Below, piece after piece: positions 33,645 through 42,412 of a DNA stretch of 64,000 nucleotides. The notes beneath the pieces were generated by a model that did no database searches, was not told the origin of the DNA, and worked only from the letters and a program-made list of their open reading frames with translations. The first letter of the stretch is position 1. Every line of letters begins with the position of its first letter. A program made the translations under genes and the position numbers. The stretch is taken from assembly GCA_002413785.1 (NCBI GenBank), contig DHXR01000034.1, positions 24,559-88,558 on the forward strand. Reading direction: 5' to 3'. Source of the stretch: Mucilaginibacter sp. UBA5151. Its GTDB lineage: Bacteria; Bacteroidota; Bacteroidia; Sphingobacteriales; Sphingobacteriaceae.

Positions 33645-33860
33645 GTAAAAACAGCCCATGTTTTATTTAACGCACTGTAAACCAAAACAATACTAAACAA
33701 TATTTCAAAGAAACTCAAAAAAAAACTTGAAAAATGGATTTTTTGCGGCGAAAATATTTTGCAGCTGAACTTTTGTTGCGCCCCCTGCCGGTTGAAAACC
33801 GGACGCCTTTGGATTTTATCAAATATAGCAAATTTGGGGGAGGTTTGCAAGGGGGAAACC
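33645..33860 (-). repeat. Composite repeat B, conserved core (possible non-coding RNA gene)
   Basis: Inverted copy of the core at 27878-28100. Read on the minus strand it contains the same promoter, the CCGGTT-TTC-AACCGG hairpin (the pair differing from copy A, C for T, changes a G-T to a G-C pair), GCAACAAAAGTTCAGCTGC and ATATTTTCGCCGC. Promoter: TTG at 33850-33848 and TATATTTG at 33827-33820, spacer 20. It is directed into the 42-bp array and then to the PfkB-type gene. Confidence 0.6.
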
Positions 33861-33863
33861 TTT

Positions 33864-33955
33864 TGTCTGAACCCGAATTTATAGAATTACCGGAATTTTT
33901 GCCGTTTAAAGCGAATGCTGAAAATTCTTAAATTCCAAAAATTCCGGTTCAGACA
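33864..33955. repeat. TCTGAACCC-type palindrome, copy P3
   Basis: TGTCTGAACCCGAATTTATA ... AATTCCGGTTCAGACA, 92 bp, at the outer end of composite repeat B. The middle differs from P1/P2 (TTTTTGCCGTTTAAAGCG). Confidence 0.75.
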
Positions 33956-34011
33956 ATTTTTCGCCCCGGCTGTTACATTATCATAGCAATAACCGTAATA
34001 GTATTCAACTC

Positions 34012-34108
34012 CCCTCTTGAGAGGGGGTGTGGCCGGAAGTGTTGTGGCGGGGTGTGTTAGCGGATATGCTCATTAACACACCCCTCCACCCCTCTCAAGA
34101 GGGGAACC
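34012..34108. repeat. CCCCTCTTGAGAGGGG repeat, copy 1
   Basis: CTCCCCTCTTGAGAGGGGGT at the left, AACACACCCCTCCACCCCTC then TCAAGAGGGG at the right; the two ends are inverted repeats and the middle holds GTGTGTTAGCGG/ TTAACACACC. The reverse complement is present at 41029-41122. About 97 bp, non-coding. Confidence 0.8.
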
Positions 34109-34178
34109 GCACAGCCCTGGCTTTTATTTATACCTTTTTTATTGTTTGTCAATTACTGTACACATTAAATTTATACTT

Positions 34179-34670
34179 ATGAAAACCATGCATTGTAATA
34201 AAAATACCAGCCTGCTGATTGCGGCTGTCTTGTTCCTGCTGATAACCGGTTGTAACCCGCTTGGTAACGACTCAAATAAATGCGGCCCATGCCCTATGTA
34301 CATGATGATGGAACCAAATTTAAACTTCAGGGTGGTGGATAAAACAACCCGGCAGGACCTGTTTTTCGGGAGCGGTGCGCCTTATAAAATAAGTCAGCTG
34401 GTGATGCGGCATATTGTAAACGGCGTACCCGATACCGCTTTATTGCGGGTGGATACCATAGACCATGTTTTTAATGTTTTGGTACCGCCCAACCATACCA
34501 TTGATACCGTAACCATGCAGATTGCCGGTTTACCCAAGGATGTTTTGCTTTTTGAAACAGCTACGGTGGGCAAGTGCTGCCCCCGCCTAATACTCAACTC
34601 GGTATTATACAACGGGGCCGTGGTATTTACTGCCGCCAACGGGCCGCAGGTGGCGGTGCTGGAGAAGTAG
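34179..34670 (+). CDS. Small lipoprotein, unknown function
   Basis: 163 residues from the ATG at 34179 (an in-frame ATG at 34146 is upstream of a normal signal and less likely). The lipobox is LLITGCNP, lipidated Cys near residue 24. The mature part begins with a Cys-rich piece, SNKCGPCPMYMMMEPNLNFR, which might bind a metal or form disulphides, and contains CCPRLILN later. DTALLRVDTIDHVFNVLVPP looks like a beta-sandwich. No family recognised. Confidence 0.7.
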   Translation: MKTMHCNKNTSLLIAAVLFLLITGCNPLGNDSNKCGPCPMYMMMEPNLNFRVVDKTTRQDLFFGSGAPYKISQLVMRHIVNGVPDTALLRVDTIDHVFNVLVPPNHTIDTVTMQIAGLPKDVLLFETATVGKCCPRLILNSVLYNGAVVFTAANGPQVAVLEK

Positions 34671-34678
34671 GGGGAAAA

Positions 34679-34800
34679 TGTCTGAACCCGAATTTGTAGA
34701 ATTAATGAATTTTCAGAATTCCGGTAAATTCCTGAATCCAGCAAATTAGGGTTCAGACAAAACGCCGTTGCGCCTTTGCTGCCGCTTGCGGGAGCGGAGG
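34679..34800. repeat. TCTGAACCC palindrome P4 plus truncated MITE end, inverted
   Basis: P4 spans 34679-34759 (TGTCTGAACCCGAATTTGTA ... TTAGGGTTCAGACA). It runs into AAAACGCCGTTGCGCCTTTG then CTGCCGCTTGCGGGAGCGG, which is the reverse complement of the end of MITE copy 3 with its linker. So the MITE-palindrome junction is itself repeated, and this copy has lost the rest of the MITE. Confidence 0.65.
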
Positions 34801-34946
34801 CCTTCACACCGACTAAAAATAGACGCATGCTTACTGGCGCGGTATTCCGGACATACAATGCATAATGTCCAACGTTAAAAAAAAGCAACTACCCCTTGCT
34901 TTTTCACTATAATTCAATAACTTAGCTTTAAAATAACCTAACCATC

Positions 34947-35687
34947 ATGAGTAACCTTACAGCATACCTAAAAAAGCCTAACGACAACTTTCAGCTGTCC
35001 TACTTACAGATTCGCAGGTCGGTGGGTATCCTCGGCCTTTGCCTTCCCGTGGTGATGCGGCTTGGCACCTGGGTGTTCAGCAATTGCCCGTACTGGAAAG
35101 ACTCCATCAGCGACTATTATTACACCATCATGGGCAACGTGTTTACGGGCATATTGTGCGGAGTGGCGCTTTTTCTTTATTCGTATAAAGGCTTTAACCG
35201 CTGGGACCGCATCAGCAGCAGTCTGGCGTGTGTATTTGCATTGGGCGTTGCGTTTTTCCCAATGAATGTGGATCGCAACTGCGTGGAATACACCCATTGC
35301 AATATCCTCTCTCGCGATGTTCAGTCATGGCGCAACTTTGTTCACTATGGCTCCGCAGCGCTGCTTTTTGGTACGCTGGCTTGTATGTCGTACTTTTTAT
35401 TTACCAAAACGGACGAAACAAAAAAGCCCACCCCCCGAAAACTACAGCGAAACGTCATTTACCGCACCTGCGGCATTATCATGGTGGTTGCCATGCTTGC
35501 AACGGGCAGCCTGCTGGTGCCTGCCATTAAAGCTGCCTCTCCCATAAGCCATCCCACTTACTGGATGGAAACTATTATGCTTTTTGCATTCGGTTTTTCG
35601 TGGCTCGTAAAAGGGGAAACGCTGTTGAAGGATTTGCCTCCGGCAGGCCCGGGGAAAAAGACAAACAAAGAATTGAAGAGGCGGTAA
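34947..35687 (+). CDS. Multi-pass membrane protein, unknown function
   Basis: 246 residues with about six hydrophobic segments: SVGILGLCLPVVMRLGTWVF; TIMGNVFTGILCGVALFLYS; SSLACVFALGVAFFPM; FVHYGSAALLFGTLACMSYF; TCGIIMVVAMLATGSLLVPA; TIMLFAFGFSWLVKG. Between helices 1 and 2 lies SISDYYYTIMG, reminiscent of an S-SISEYY motif seen in some small bacterial membrane proteins (memory, not checked). The tail is basic (KKTNKELKRR). It stands alone and its function is not known. Confidence 0.6.
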   Translation: MSNLTAYLKKPNDNFQLSYLQIRRSVGILGLCLPVVMRLGTWVFSNCPYWKDSISDYYYTIMGNVFTGILCGVALFLYSYKGFNRWDRISSSLACVFALGVAFFPMNVDRNCVEYTHCNILSRDVQSWRNFVHYGSAALLFGTLACMSYFLFTKTDETKKPTPRKLQRNVIYRTCGIIMVVAMLATGSLLVPAIKAASPISHPTYWMETIMLFAFGFSWLVKGETLLKDLPPAGPGKKTNKELKRR

Positions 35688-35749
35688 AAGAAAATGCCTG
35701 GTACGTACTCTATGCCTCAACCGCCGAATGCGAGGCGTTTTAGGCTTAT

Positions 35750-35885
35750 CTGGCGCAAGGCTTATCTGGCGCGTATGCAGCGTTCGGCACATGTGGTGGG
35801 GTATTCGTGACCGGGGCATATGCCTCTCAGGTCACGAGTAGCCTTTGCGCTTTTTGCCTTTGTGCCTCATACCCGCGCCAGAAGC
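35750..35885 (-). repeat. Dispersed repeat of about 130 bp with CGTGAC hairpin, copy 2
   Basis: Its reverse complement aligns with 21810-21940: CTGGCGCGGGTATGAGGCAC, AAAGCGC, CTACTCGTGACC, CATATGCC, GTCACGAAT, CCCCAC, CGCTGCATACGCG, AGATAAG. The hairpin ATTCGTGACC / GGTCACGAGT is present. Followed by a GAATTCCCTCC ... CATGTTGTTGG unit similar to that at 37258-37307. Confidence 0.7.
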
Positions 35886-35919
35886 AGGTGAATTCCCTCC
35901 CGGCTCAAAAACAATCCAT

Positions 35920-35943
35920 GTTGTTGGTGACAACACCAACAAC
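35920..35943. repeat. GTTGTTGGTGACAACACCAACAAC hairpin repeat
   Basis: Ten-bp arms around ACAA. Same family as 24008, 37198 and 37284. Confidence 0.85.
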
Positions 35944-36066
35944 GGCGAAAGCGGGGTGATATCATAAAAGTGATAACTATCAATGTTTTATATTCTATTA
36001 ATCATTTCTGGTTGAAACAAAAATTACTAAAATTGGTCTTTACATATAATATTCACCAACCAGGAA

Positions 36067-37137
36067 ATGCCAGATAAAAGCCAGCAGCCGGTGTCGCTTT
36101 CAAACCCCTTAAAATGGATACAGGTTATCTTTTTCGGGGTGCTGATCCTTTATTTTGGTAAGGTTTTATTTGTCCCCTTGCTTTTTGGCCTTTTGGTCGC
36201 ATTGGTCACCTTTCCAATTTGTAAAAAAATGGAAAAGAAAGGCCTGCCCCGAAGTATTTCAATTACGATTTTATTAACCGGTGTGATCATTCTTTTTGCT
36301 GCATTAGGCTGGTTATTGGGGATAGAAATAAACATTTTTTTAAAAGATTCCCCCTTAATCTCAAAACGTTTATCAGAACTTACGCCTGACATTGAAAACT
36401 GGATTGAAAACACTTTTCACCTGAGTCCGCCAGATCAATCTGTATGGCTGAAAAAATTAACGGCTAACCTTGATCAGGATATTACAGGTTTTTTAAAAAA
36501 TGTATTTAATACCACCGTTTCTACACTGGTAATGTTAGTGATGATCCCGATTTATGCTGCTTTATTCCTCTACCATAGGGAAACATTTGTCCGTTTTATG
36601 TCGGTGATTGTCGGCGAAAATCATAAAAACCAGTTACAAATGGTATTAAACGAAAGTGTTATTTCTTATTTCAAATATATCAAAGGTAATTTCTACGTTT
36701 ATTGCATAGTCGCTGCCCTTAATTGCATAGGATTATTTGCTTTGGGAATAAGAAATGCCCTGCTATATGGGATATTGACTTCCTTTATGATGGTAATACC
36801 TTACATAGGTATTTTTATCAGCGCAGCTATCCCCGTTTCCATCGCCCTGGTAACTAAAGATTCTGTTTGGTATCCTATTGGTGTTATTTTAATATTTGTG
36901 CTTATCCAATACCTGGAATCTAACGTCATTTTTCCATGGATTGTTGGTACGCAGCTAAATTTAAGTACATGGGCTACCTTGGTTGGCATTGTCGCAGCTA
37001 CCCTTTTATGGGGTATTGCCGGCATGATATTGGTTTCACCATTTTTAGCCATACTCAAAATTATCACAGATCATGTGCCGGCCTGGAAACCGTTGAATAT
37101 TTTGTTAAACAGATCAGAAGGCTACCAGGGTAAATAA
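36067..37137 (+). CDS. AI-2E family transporter
   Basis: 356 residues. Two N-terminal membrane segments (VIFFGVLILYFGKVLFVPLL; SITILLTGVIILFAALGWLL), a soluble helical region to about residue 145, then the C-terminal block of this family with GILTSFMMVIPYIGIFISAA and QYLESNVIFPWIVGTQLNL, ending in GIAGMILVSPFLAILKIITD. Proteins of this family export quorum signals or exchange Na+/H+; which applies here is unknown. Confidence 0.9.
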   Translation: MPDKSQQPVSLSNPLKWIQVIFFGVLILYFGKVLFVPLLFGLLVALVTFPICKKMEKKGLPRSISITILLTGVIILFAALGWLLGIEINIFLKDSPLISKRLSELTPDIENWIENTFHLSPPDQSVWLKKLTANLDQDITGFLKNVFNTTVSTLVMLVMIPIYAALFLYHRETFVRFMSVIVGENHKNQLQMVLNESVISYFKYIKGNFYVYCIVAALNCIGLFALGIRNALLYGILTSFMMVIPYIGIFISAAIPVSIALVTKDSVWYPIGVILIFVLIQYLESNVIFPWIVGTQLNLSTWATLVGIVAATLLWGIAGMILVSPFLAILKIITDHVPAWKPLNILLNRSEGYQGK

Positions 37138-37197
37138 GAAAATTCATTCACATAACCGGCAAGGTCTTAACAATTCGATCTGTGTTGGGGCTCCGCC

Positions 37198-37221
37198 CTT
37201 GTTGGTGTTGTCACCAACAAG
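37198..37221. repeat. CTTGTTGGTGTTGTCACCAACAAG hairpin repeat
   Basis: Inverse orientation relative to 24008; ten-bp arms. It follows GGGGCTCCGCC, 60 bp after the AI-2E-type gene stop. Confidence 0.85.
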
Positions 37222-37283
37222 TACCAATATGCCAAATGGAGTACAATGCAGGATCGTGAATTCCCGCCTCAAAAACAGTCCAT

Positions 37284-37307
37284 GTTGTTGGAGACAACTC
37301 CAACAAC
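37284..37307. repeat. GTTGTTGGAGACAACTCCAACAAC hairpin repeat
   Basis: Compared with 35920-35943 both arms have changed at the matching position (GGTG to GGAG and CACC to CTCC), so pairing is kept. Confidence 0.85.
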
Positions 37308-37395
37308 GGCGAGTTCAGGATGACATGTTCTAAGATTAGCGGCGAGTGTCTCACCGTGATAGCCATTTTTGTCATTTCCCCTTACCCCCTGCTAT

Positions 37396-39918
37396 TCAGG
37401 ATTTCCTCAACCTTTCACGCCATTTGAATACCTCAAACCATATCACCGACAGCAGACCGATACCTATACTGACAGCCGATTGCGGCAAGTTTAAAGGGGC
37501 GAACCCGAAAAACTGCTGTAATGAGTTGATGTAAAATAACAACCCGGTAATAACTATGGTAATAGCGATAATCATCAGCACCAGGTTGTTCCTGTATTTT
37601 ATGGTGGTGAATATGGAGTAATAAAAGGAACGGTTTACCAGGGTCAGCAATATATTTGCAGCAATCAGTGTACAAAAAACCATCGTGCGGGTAATGGCCT
37701 CATTAAAACCCTGGTGTACCGCATACTGATAAGCGCTTAAAGTACCGGCTGTTATCAGTAATCCCTGGATAATGCTTGTTGCCAGTTCTTTCCAATGAAA
37801 AAAGGTGCTGGTAAAGGGCCTTGGGCATTGGATCATTGTATTTTTTTCCATCGGTTCATTTTCGTAGATAATGGAACAGGTAGGCCCCATGATCAGTTCG
37901 AGGAAAATAATGTGGACCGGTGAAAATATATTGGGATATACCCAGCCCAATGCCAGCGGAAGAAATACCGTAAGAATGATAGGGATATGTATGGAGATAA
38001 TGTACTGAATAGCTTTTTTAAGATTGGCATATATCCTCCGGCCCATAGCTACAGCGTCAACCATTTTCGACAAGTCATCTTTAACCAGTATCAGCGATGC
38101 CGCCTGTTTGGCTATTTCAGATCCTTTTTCCCCCATGGCTATCCCAATATGCGCTGCTTTTAGCGCAGGCCCGTCGTTTACCCCGTCCCCTGTCATGGCA
38201 ACTATCTGCCCGTCTGCCTTAAAGGCGTTAATGATCCTGAGCTTGGCTTCGGGGAACATCCGGGTAAACACATTTGTTTTACGTACCGTTTCCTGCAATT
38301 CCGCATCATTTAGCCCCATCAGTTCATCGCCGCTGATACTGCTGTCATACCCTTTAAATCCCACCTGCATGGCTATAGCAGCAGTTGTGGCTGCATTATC
38401 GCCGGTAACAATTTTAACCGCGATGCCTGCTTTATAAAACCCGTTTAGCACGGCGGAGATATTTTTCTTTGGCGGATCGTAAAAAGCGACAAGCCCTTTA
38501 AATACAAATTTGAATTCATGCTGATGGAGCGGAAATTTGTCCCCTTCAAAAACAGTTTCGCCAACACCTAATACCCGGTAACCCTGGGTGGACAATGCCG
38601 CAACAGTTTTTTCGATGAGGTCCTTTTCATTTTTTTTAAGATTAGCAACATTCATTATGGCCTCCGGCGCTCCCTTTGCTGCAATAATCCGGCGCCCGGC
38701 GCCGTTACCGAATATATGGGTCATCATGGGAGGTTTGCCCCCCAGCGGATATTCGTGGACCATGTGGAGCAGGGGCCTTTCATCTGTCCCGAAGCTCTTG
38801 GAATAGGTGTTGTGTAAAGCTATTTCCATCGGGTCGAACGGAATAGGCTCACTTGCCCACATGGCCAGTTTTATAAGCTCCTTTTCGTGTTCATCAAATG
38901 CAGCTTCAGCATCCGAGATATGGCCCGACTTCAGCGCAAAAACTTTTGCCAGCACCATCTTATTTTCGGTGATCGTTCCTGTTTTATCGGTGCAGATCAC
39001 CGTGGCGCTGCCCAGGGTTTCTACCGTTTTCATTTGCTTAACCACAATGCCCATTTTCATCAGCCGCCAGGCGCCCAGGGCCATAAAAGTGGTAAAGGCA
39101 ACCGGTATTTCTTCCGGCAAAATACTCATCGCCAGCGTGAGCGCTTTCAGCAAACTATCCAATATATTGGCCGAATGGAAATAATTGATGCCCCATACAA
39201 TCAGGAATACCACCAGGCCGGCCAGCACCATCTTTTTAACAAAATTACTTATCTGCAATTCCAGCGGTGTTTTTTCCTCCGGGATCGCTTCCAGGCTTTT
39301 TCCGATCTTTCCAAGCCGAGTTTCATTGCCGATGTCCGTTACCGTTGCAATGGCTAATCCGCCCGCAACCGTAGTGCCCAGATAGACAAAGCGGTCCTCC
39401 TGCTTTGCATCTTTGTACACCGGCATTGATTCACCTGTCAGGATGGATTCGTTAACCGAGAAATCGTTGGATTGAACAATTGTACCATCGGCCATAACTG
39501 CGGTGCCTTCGTCAACAATCATGCTGTCGCCAATTACCAGCTCTTCGCTCTTTATAATTTCAGCTTTGCCGTCCCTTATTACCTTACAGCCGGCCTGCGT
39601 GTAATCTTTAAGCTTTTCCAATGCGTTGCGGCTTCTCGAATCCTGGTACAGGGAAATGGTTGACACCAGTACAATTGCCGAAGCCAGGAAAATTCCGTCG
39701 CCGGTTTTACCGCTGATAAAATAAACAAGGGATGTTACCAGCAGCAACAATACCATGGGTTCTTTTGATAAGCTTTTTACCGCATCAAAAAAACCGTTTT
39801 CCTTTTTATATACCAGCCTGTTAACCCCGCTCGCTTCCCTTGCCTTCAATACCTGTTGCTGGCTCAGTCCCTGGATGTTGAACCTGTCGGTTGAATTATC
39901 GTAAAGAGACGCTTTCAT
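37396..39918 (-). CDS. Cation-translocating P-type ATPase
   Basis: 840 residues. The phosphorylated Asp is in VICTDKTGTITENKM (about residue 310), the actuator loop in NESILTGESMPVYKD, and the hinge in MTGDGVNDGPALKAAHIGIA. The membrane motif before the P domain is SILPEEIPVAFTTFM. No N-terminal heavy-metal domain or CPC motif is present, so it belongs to the calcium/manganese/proton-like group rather than the copper/zinc group. The length fits. It is divergent from rnhB across a 278-bp gap. Confidence 0.92.
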   Translation of the reverse strand: MKASLYDNSTDRFNIQGLSQQQVLKAREASGVNRLVYKKENGFFDAVKSLSKEPMVLLLLVTSLVYFISGKTGDGIFLASAIVLVSTISLYQDSRSRNALEKLKDYTQAGCKVIRDGKAEIIKSEELVIGDSMIVDEGTAVMADGTIVQSNDFSVNESILTGESMPVYKDAKQEDRFVYLGTTVAGGLAIATVTDIGNETRLGKIGKSLEAIPEEKTPLELQISNFVKKMVLAGLVVFLIVWGINYFHSANILDSLLKALTLAMSILPEEIPVAFTTFMALGAWRLMKMGIVVKQMKTVETLGSATVICTDKTGTITENKMVLAKVFALKSGHISDAEAAFDEHEKELIKLAMWASEPIPFDPMEIALHNTYSKSFGTDERPLLHMVHEYPLGGKPPMMTHIFGNGAGRRIIAAKGAPEAIMNVANLKKNEKDLIEKTVAALSTQGYRVLGVGETVFEGDKFPLHQHEFKFVFKGLVAFYDPPKKNISAVLNGFYKAGIAVKIVTGDNAATTAAIAMQVGFKGYDSSISGDELMGLNDAELQETVRKTNVFTRMFPEAKLRIINAFKADGQIVAMTGDGVNDGPALKAAHIGIAMGEKGSEIAKQAASLILVKDDLSKMVDAVAMGRRIYANLKKAIQYIISIHIPIILTVFLPLALGWVYPNIFSPVHIIFLELIMGPTCSIIYENEPMEKNTMIQCPRPFTSTFFHWKELATSIIQGLLITAGTLSAYQYAVHQGFNEAITRTMVFCTLIAANILLTLVNRSFYYSIFTTIKYRNNLVLMIIAITIVITGLLFYINSLQQFFGFAPLNLPQSAVSIGIGLLSVIWFEVFKWRERLRKS

Positions 39919-40196
39919 AGATTTGTTTTTTTAAGTTGCATTCACTGAAAAATCGGTCAGCATCAGGATCGTCTTCATGGTTTCTTAGTGTTAAATGAAT
40001 CTACAAAACTGATGATTTTATCACACAATATTAGTGACCGCAGTCATACTTACAAATATTTTTGATACAAACTGTTAATTGGTAAATATCAGATGGGGTC
40101 AATGGTATAATGTTACATTTAATAAAAGTTTATCAAACCATTTCCTGAAAAAAATATCTTCCCAAACAATCTTTATCTTTTATAACTTTACAGCCG
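39919..40196. other. Divergent promoter region, P-type ATPase and rnhB
   Basis: 278 bp without a gene or repeat. AT-rich; contains several weak TAnnTTT boxes but none with a proper -33 element. Probably contains both promoters. Confidence 0.45.
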
Positions 40197-40796
40197 ATGT
40201 TACTGCCCAGATACCAGCACAAATTAATTGAAGCCGGCTGCGATGAAGCCGGTCGTGGCTGCCTGGCCGGACCCGTATTTGCTGCGGCTGTAATTTTGCC
40301 TGAGGATTTTGATCACGCTTTACTGAACGACTCGAAACAAGTGTCCGAACAAATAAGATACGAACTACGGATCGAGATTGAGCAAAGGGCCCTCGCTTAT
40401 GCGGTTGCATCGGTTGATAATGTGGAGATAGACGCCATCAATATTTTAAATGCTTCTTTCCTGGCCATGCACCGGGCAATCGAAAAACTGACGGTAAAAC
40501 CACAGTTTCTGATCATTGACGGCAACCGGTTCAACAAATATAAAAAGACGCCGCACCATTGTATAGTAGAGGGCGATGCAAAATATTTCAGCATTGCGGC
40601 GGCCTCTATCCTTGCCAAAACCTACCGGGATGATTACATGAAACAAATAGCCCTGGAACACCCGGAATACGACTGGCATAATAACAAAGGCTACGCCACC
40701 GTAAAACACCGCGAAACGGTTTTAAAAATAGGTTTTACGCCTTATCACCGCCGTACCTTCAGGGTTACTGATCCGCAGCTGGAGATGGAGTTGTAG
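40197..40796 (+). CDS. rnhB: Ribonuclease HII
   Basis: 199 residues. The start EAGCDEAGRGCLAGPVFAAA contains the catalytic Asp-Glu pair, LNDSKQVSEQIRYEL is the next conserved block, FLIIDGNRF holds the third Asp and YFSIAAASILAKTYRDDYM the fourth. It removes RNA from RNA-DNA hybrids and single ribonucleotides from DNA. Monocistronic. Confidence 0.96.
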   Translation: MLLPRYQHKLIEAGCDEAGRGCLAGPVFAAAVILPEDFDHALLNDSKQVSEQIRYELRIEIEQRALAYAVASVDNVEIDAINILNASFLAMHRAIEKLTVKPQFLIIDGNRFNKYKKTPHHCIVEGDAKYFSIAAASILAKTYRDDYMKQIALEHPEYDWHNNKGYATVKHRETVLKIGFTPYHRRTFRVTDPQLEMEL

Positions 40797-41137
40797 GGGA
40801 CAGTTTAAAACCTGTAGTTTTTTTGATTCTACAACGGATAGTATAATAGTAAGGGCGGGGATAACTTTTTTGCCGAATATCCGGATAGGGATAGGAAATT
40901 GCCTTAACGACATACTGCCCCGCCAGTTGGCGGGCTACTGGTTTGTAGAAATGGCATAAAATAACGTGTTCGGTGACTGGAAAATAAGGAAAAGAAGCGA
41001 ATTCAAAGCACGGCCCGTGCGATTCCCCTCTTGAGAGGGGTGGAGGGGTGTGTTAACCGTTATATCCACTAACACACCCCCGCCACAACACATCCGGCCG
41101 CACCCCCTCTCAAGAGTGGAGTTGTATAACTTTTCCC
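40797..41137. other. Intergenic region with repeat
   Basis: 340 bp between rnhB and the PP2C gene (convergent). The first 230 bp show no gene. 41029-41122 is the second copy of the CCCCTCTTGAGAGGGG repeat. Confidence 0.6.
41029..41122. repeat. CCCCTCTTGAGAGGGG repeat, copy 2 (inverted)
   Basis: TCCCCTCTTGAGAGGGGTGG ... AACACACCCCCGCCACAACA then CACCCCCTCTCAAGAGTGGA: the reverse complement of 34012-34108. Lies between two convergent genes, where it may act as a two-sided terminator. Confidence 0.8.
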
Positions 41138-42379
41138 CTAAAAAATCTTCAGGCTCAGCAACGTAACGTCATCAATAGGCTTTCCTTTTATCACCAGATT
41201 GATGTGGTCCATCAGCATCTGGTTGAAATTATCGGCAGTTAGGCTGCCATTTTCTTTTATAAATTCAATAAGACTCTCTTCACCCCAGTTTTTGCTATTC
41301 TGCTCATGATCCATTAAACCATCGGTATAATTTACAATTAAGCTACCGGGTTCAATATCTACTTCGCCCTGGTTCAAAAAGGGGAGTTCTTCAAAAACGC
41401 CGATCATGGTTGTGCCGAGCTTTAGGGTAATGGCCTCTCCCTGCGAATAAAGGACAGTGGCGTTATGACCGGCATTGATATAATTGAGCTTCCGCGTATT
41501 TTCGTTGTATTTGGCCAGGAAAAGCGTGATAAACCTTTCGCCTTTTGTATTATTAATAACAACTTTATTCAGCCGGTCGACAATATTGGTCAGGTCTTCC
41601 TCCACAGCCGACCAGGCATGCAAACTGGCCTGGAAATTGGCCATTAACAGGGCAGCCGATATTCCTTTGCCTGATACATCGGCCACGCACCATAAAAATT
41701 CATGGTCGTTCAGCCGGATAAAATCAAAGTAATCGCCGCCGATATTCTGGTGAGGGATATATCTTGCGCTCACTTCTACGCTTTTATCCTTATAAACTTT
41801 TAAGGGGATCAGCATGCTTTGCACCTCAACCGCCAGTTCCATTTCGCGCTGAAACCTCTCGGATTGCAGCCTTTCGCGAAACAGCTTTTTATTTTCAAGC
41901 GCAACCACAATCACATTGATTACCGTTTGAATAAAGTTAAGGTCGTTGTTCAGCAATTCGCCTGAGGTGTTGAAATCGCCAATCAAGGCAAAGGCGAGCG
42001 CTTTCCTTTTATGATAAATGGGAATAAAATAATCATAATTCTTAAGCAAGGGGTCTTCATGGTCAGCCAGGGGAGTGGGCCATTTGATCTTGTTTAATTT
42101 AAGACAGGCCTTTTGTAAAGCCCCATTATGCTCAATATCACCACCATATTTTGATAAAAGCGCATAACTGCCATTCTTTTCAATTAAAAACCGAAGTTTG
42201 CCAACCTGCAGGTAGCTTTTCAAAATAACCTGCAGCATCTGTATCAATACAGGCGTGCCGGTATCTTTATTAATAGCCTGGGTTACTTCAAGCAATGCGT
42301 TTAACTCTGTTTGCCTTTTAAGCAACAGTCGTATTAATTCATCTTCGGGCGAGATCTCGTCAATATTTTGCATCATCAA
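41138..42379 (-). CDS. GAF-PP2C (SpoIIE/RsbU-type) serine phosphatase
   Basis: 413 residues. Residues 20-170 form a GAF-like sensor (LNALLEVTQAINKDTGTPVL at its start). A coiled linker (NKKLFRERLQSERFQREMEL) leads to a SpoIIE-type phosphatase: VEVQSMLIPL, then HQNIGGDYFDFIRLNDHEFL with the metal Asp, VADVSGKGISAALLMANFQA and IVNYTDGLMDHEQN. These phosphatases act on anti-anti-sigma-like partners or second messengers. No sigma-regulator genes are adjacent. Confidence 0.9.
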   Translation of the reverse strand: MMMQNIDEISPEDELIRLLLKRQTELNALLEVTQAINKDTGTPVLIQMLQVILKSYLQVGKLRFLIEKNGSYALLSKYGGDIEHNGALQKACLKLNKIKWPTPLADHEDPLLKNYDYFIPIYHKRKALAFALIGDFNTSGELLNNDLNFIQTVINVIVVALENKKLFRERLQSERFQREMELAVEVQSMLIPLKVYKDKSVEVSARYIPHQNIGGDYFDFIRLNDHEFLWCVADVSGKGISAALLMANFQASLHAWSAVEEDLTNIVDRLNKVVINNTKGERFITLFLAKYNENTRKLNYINAGHNATVLYSQGEAITLKLGTTMIGVFEELPFLNQGEVDIEPGSLIVNYTDGLMDHEQNSKNWGEESLIEFIKENGSLTADNFNQMLMDHINLVIKGKPIDDVTLLSLKIF

Positions 42380-42412
42380 TTAGAAAGACTGCCTAAAATA
42401 AATATTTTTTTT

